A DNA stretch of 64,000 nucleotides from NCBI RefSeq assembly GCF_000330505.1, contig NW_004191756.1, forward strand, positions 62,001 through 126,000, in the 5' to 3' direction. Source of the stretch: Entamoeba invadens IP1 (lineage: Eukaryota; Evosea; Mastigamoebida; Endamoebidae). The notes below the pieces were generated by a model. The model saw only the letters and a list, made by a program, of their open reading frames with translations, was not told where the DNA came from and searched no databases. The position numbers and the translations under genes are program-made. Positions 61,518 through 64,000 of the stretch are shown here, one piece after another. How positions within the stretch are numbered: the first letter of the stretch is position 1; every line of letters starts with the position of its first letter.

Positions 61518-63071
61518 TTAATACTTCTGATCGACCTCCATTTTGAGTTTATTCCATTCGATTCTCAGTTCTTTAGTGTCGACGGGTCTCAGTTCATTCG
61601 CCAAATCGTTCCTCTTCGCCAGTTCAAATCGTTCCGATGGTGTTGGGGTGAACAACGCCTCACCGTCCTTGAATTCCATTTTCAATCCCAATGTGACTGT
61701 TCTCTTCCCAAGTCTCGCTTCCTTCGCAGTCATCTTTTTTTTCGTCGGTGGGGTGTTCTGAAGTGCGCTGTAGCTCGTCGAGAGGCCGACAAATGTTCTT
61801 CTTCTAAACGCCATTAGTGCAGTTTTGCTGTTACTCCGTTGGTGATGACTTTGTTCTTGGCTAGAAGTCTTCTCCTCCAACTCGGGAGTCGTTGACCCTT
61901 CTGCCGGTTCCTCTCCTTCGTTCTTGAATGATTCAAACACAATCGCATTAAAGATTCGATTGGCAATTTTATTGATGTTCTCCGTGATCATTGGCAACGT
62001 GTAGTAAAACCCATTTGCGAATTTGGGTAACCAGAATGGATGGGCGACACACGTATATGACAAAAAGCTGAGTTCGTCGTTGGTGATCATCAACACTGCA
62101 GCATCATTGGAATACACATCACAGTAATTCGGCGCACTGAAGATCGTGATGGTCACCGGCGTTTCGGAACAACCCTCAAAATTCATTTTACACCCACTCT
62201 TCTGCACTTCATGCCCTCGAACTATACAAACTATGTCATTCCTCGCTAAAAATCGCCTCACTGCACTAAACCCATAATAATAGCTACACCCCCTCGTCGT
62301 ATTGAAATCAAACAATTCATTTTGAAACTTCAGTTGTTGGTTGAAAGGGAGTTGGTCATAGTCCGAGTCATCTTGTGGGTCGCTCCACAGTAAATCACAG
62401 AAGAGCCCATCCTCTGGTGGTTCTTGAAATCTGTCGATGTAACTGATGTCCTTGATTGTTTGCAAAGAGGGAGAAATGCCTCCATGGACACAAAAGAAGT
62501 TACCCAAATCTGATTCAATGACAGCACAGAGGGGTAAACAGTCGAACGTGTTCATGATCTCGTCGTAGATTTGTGTGTTATATTTCCAAAGGCATTCTTG
62601 TTTGAAATTGAAGTAACTTGTCATCAGTCGGCACTCGTGGTTTCCTCGAAGCAAACTAACTCGATCCGGAAATTGAAGTTTGAGACAGAAAAGTAAGATG
62701 ATGACTTCCGTTCCGAAGCACCCACGATCAACATAGTCCCCAAGAAATAACATCTTCTCACTCGACCCATTAAAGTCTTGGTATATATTACACAAATCAT
62801 AAAACTGTCCATGGATATCTCCAAAAACTGCGGTGCGTCCAGTTATTGTGATGACATTGGGAAGAGCCCGGAGTTTGTCTTGCGTGCGTTTTAGTATTTG
62901 GAGAAGAGCGTCGGGGTGAAGTCTTCCTTCTTGCTTTAAATGGTTTAATAACGTTGGGAAATCAATGTTACCTGCCGTATCAATAAATTGGTCGTATGTT
63001 AATAGAAGGTCTATCATTGGGTCGACCGTTTTAATTGCTCGATCAGTGGTTGATAGTACGTTGGTAGTCAT
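61518..63071 (-). CDS. Calcineurin A-like protein phosphatase (PP2B/PPP3C)
   Basis: 517 residues. PPP metallophosphatase motifs GDIHG, GDYVDRG and RGNHE are all present, then the calcineurin-type segment HPFWLPKFANGFYYTLPMITENINKIANRIF, which corresponds to the calcineurin B-binding helix. Downstream come a Ser/Glu/Gln-rich linker, a basic amphipathic stretch (TALMAFRRRTFVGLSTSYSAL) that could bind calmodulin, and a charged C-terminal tail that may act as an autoinhibitor. It would be a Ca2+/calmodulin-activated Ser/Thr phosphatase. Regulatory assignments are inferred from position and composition. Confidence 0.93.
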   Translation of the reverse strand: MTTNVLSTTDRAIKTVDPMIDLLLTYDQFIDTAGNIDFPTLLNHLKQEGRLHPDALLQILKRTQDKLRALPNVITITGRTAVFGDIHGQFYDLCNIYQDFNGSSEKMLFLGDYVDRGCFGTEVIILLFCLKLQFPDRVSLLRGNHECRLMTSYFNFKQECLWKYNTQIYDEIMNTFDCLPLCAVIESDLGNFFCVHGGISPSLQTIKDISYIDRFQEPPEDGLFCDLLWSDPQDDSDYDQLPFNQQLKFQNELFDFNTTRGCSYYYGFSAVRRFLARNDIVCIVRGHEVQKSGCKMNFEGCSETPVTITIFSAPNYCDVYSNDAAVLMITNDELSFLSYTCVAHPFWLPKFANGFYYTLPMITENINKIANRIFNAIVFESFKNEGEEPAEGSTTPELEEKTSSQEQSHHQRSNSKTALMAFRRRTFVGLSTSYSALQNTPPTKKKMTAKEARLGKRTVTLGLKMEFKDGEALFTPTPSERFELAKRNDLANELRPVDTKELRIEWNKLKMEVDQKY

Positions 63072-63860
63072 GAGTTGTTTAGGAAATAAGATCCAGTTTT
63101 TTTTGTTCCTATTCGATGAATTACTTAATTATTGTATGGTTTATTTATAGTTGTCTATTAGTATCACTGAATGAACGAAAGGAAGAAAATACATTAAAGT
63201 TTAATTTGTCATTTACAAAATATAATAGGTATTCTATAATAGCGAAATTTTATTTATTATAGTTTTTTTTAATTCAACGACCCAAATTAAGTTATCGACA
63301 ATAATTATTAGTAACTAGTTTTATAGAATTTGTTATTTTTTTGCTTGAAATATAATAAAAACTAATTTTAACTGTTTTCTGTTTTTAAAAAGACTAAAAT
63401 TGGAAAACGAAAAAAAAAATTCTAATATTTTTTTTGAAATTTTTTTGCCTTTTTTTTGTTTTTTTCTGATAATTATATTGTTATTGTTATTATAATAATA
63501 GTAAAAAAATAAACTAGTATTATAAGTTTGTTAAATAATATATAATTATGGGTTAATTTATAATTTAACAATTGCTTTGAGAATTATTTAAAATAATATT
63601 TTATAATAGTTTACTTAAAACTATAATTCTATAATAATAATACAATTGTTTTTGGTTTTTGTTATCAATTCAAAACTATTTAAATTCCCAATAAATTAGA
63701 ATATTATAAAGCACTTCGATTCTACTTTCCTCATTTTTTAATAACAAAATATCAAAATAGGAAAGTGAATACTCACCCATTGTTATTCAATTAAACTAAT
63801 ATTAATATATATATAGTATTAAAATTATAATAATTAGTATTTTTAATACATTCATCACTC
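63072..63860. other. AT-rich region upstream of the phosphatase gene
   Basis: Promoter side of the phosphatase gene (TATA-like CTATAAATAA at 63141-63150) followed by about 700 bp of low-complexity A/T sequence. Confidence 0.5.
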
Positions 63861-64000
63861 ATGATTATTTACCCAAAACAAATCTTCATTTTGTTATTGA
63901 ACATACAGTCCCCACTTCCGTCATTCTTTGTTGCGCAAAGTACAAATTACTCAAACAAAATTGTTAATCTCCGCATCAGTCTTATAAAAAGATTTCGAAG
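63861..64000 (+). CDS. Possible gene start at the right edge
   Basis: From ATG 63861 the frame is open to the edge (46 codons) with a hydrophobic N-terminus (IFILLLNIQSPLPSFFVAQS) that could be a signal peptide. The base composition changes here from AT-desert to coding-like. Too short to identify, and the stretch could equally be a 3' end on the other strand. Confidence 0.25.
   Translation, partial: MIIYPKQIFILLLNIQSPLPSFFVAQSTNYSNKIVNLRISLIKRFR

Noticed and set aside
1..64000. CRISPR arrays, rRNA or tRNA arrays, bacterial operons
   Set aside because: None seen; Entamoeba tRNA arrays would show regular tRNA genes with STR spacers, which are absent here.

Overview
The window reads as nuclear DNA of an amoebozoan of the genus Entamoeba, most likely E. 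invadens or a close relative. The basis is: very AT-rich spacers between compact genes; mostly single-exon genes; short introns (about 46-117 nt) nearly all opening with GTTTGT and closing with TAG; TATA-like boxes only 20-70 bp before several start codons; an Entamoeba-style LRR protein; and cut-and-paste DNA transposons of the Tc1/mariner, pogo and hAT types, which are known to be abundant in E. invadens. Species assignment is inference. There is one 100-base assembly gap (27818-27917).

Layout. 1-3230: a large LRR protein running off the left edge (minus strand). 3822-7965: an hAT-like element with a nested Tc1-like transposon (4475-6976). 8276-12752: an ESCRT-I-like protein, POP5, a five-exon Rho GTPase and a three-exon FHA protein. 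12866-14968: a pogo-like transposon. 15696-16340: a degenerate Ras-like protein that keeps a CAAX box. 16673-17682: a short inverted-repeat element. 17838-26629: a coiled-coil protein, a PRA1-like membrane protein, a small membrane protein, an AlkD-like HEAT protein, an IRE1-type kinase/RNase, an arrestin-WW-C2 adaptor and the GPI mannosyltransferase PIG-V. 26630-40285: a gene-poor block that holds three members of an unrecognised paralogous family and a TGS/uridine-kinase protein. 40286-63071: a gene-dense block with a secreted alpha-amylase, a DENN protein, a membrane protein, type III glutamine synthetase, ATG4, thioredoxin, a type I membrane protein with a YxxPhi tail, a MYST acetyltransferase, two helical unknowns, a UBR E3 ligase, an S-adenosylmethionine hydrolase-family enzyme and a calcineurin A-like phosphatase. 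63072-64000: AT-rich, with a possible gene start at the edge.

Themes. Many genes serve membrane traffic and signalling (Rho, pseudo-GTPase, PRA1-like, DENN, ESCRT-I-like, arrestin adaptor, IRE1, YxxPhi receptor-like protein) or protein turnover (ATG4, UBR E3). Several published-style ORF boundaries are wrong unless introns are restored; I rebuilt splice structures for POP5, Rho, FHA, PIG-V, amylase, ATG4 and the 53-55 kb helical protein by reading the frames across GTTTGT/TAG sites. The most interesting items are the pseudo-GTPase, the IRE1 with no lumenal sensor domain, the three-member unknown family, the nested transposons whose coding frame breaks at A-runs, and the arrestin-WW-C2 adaptor.
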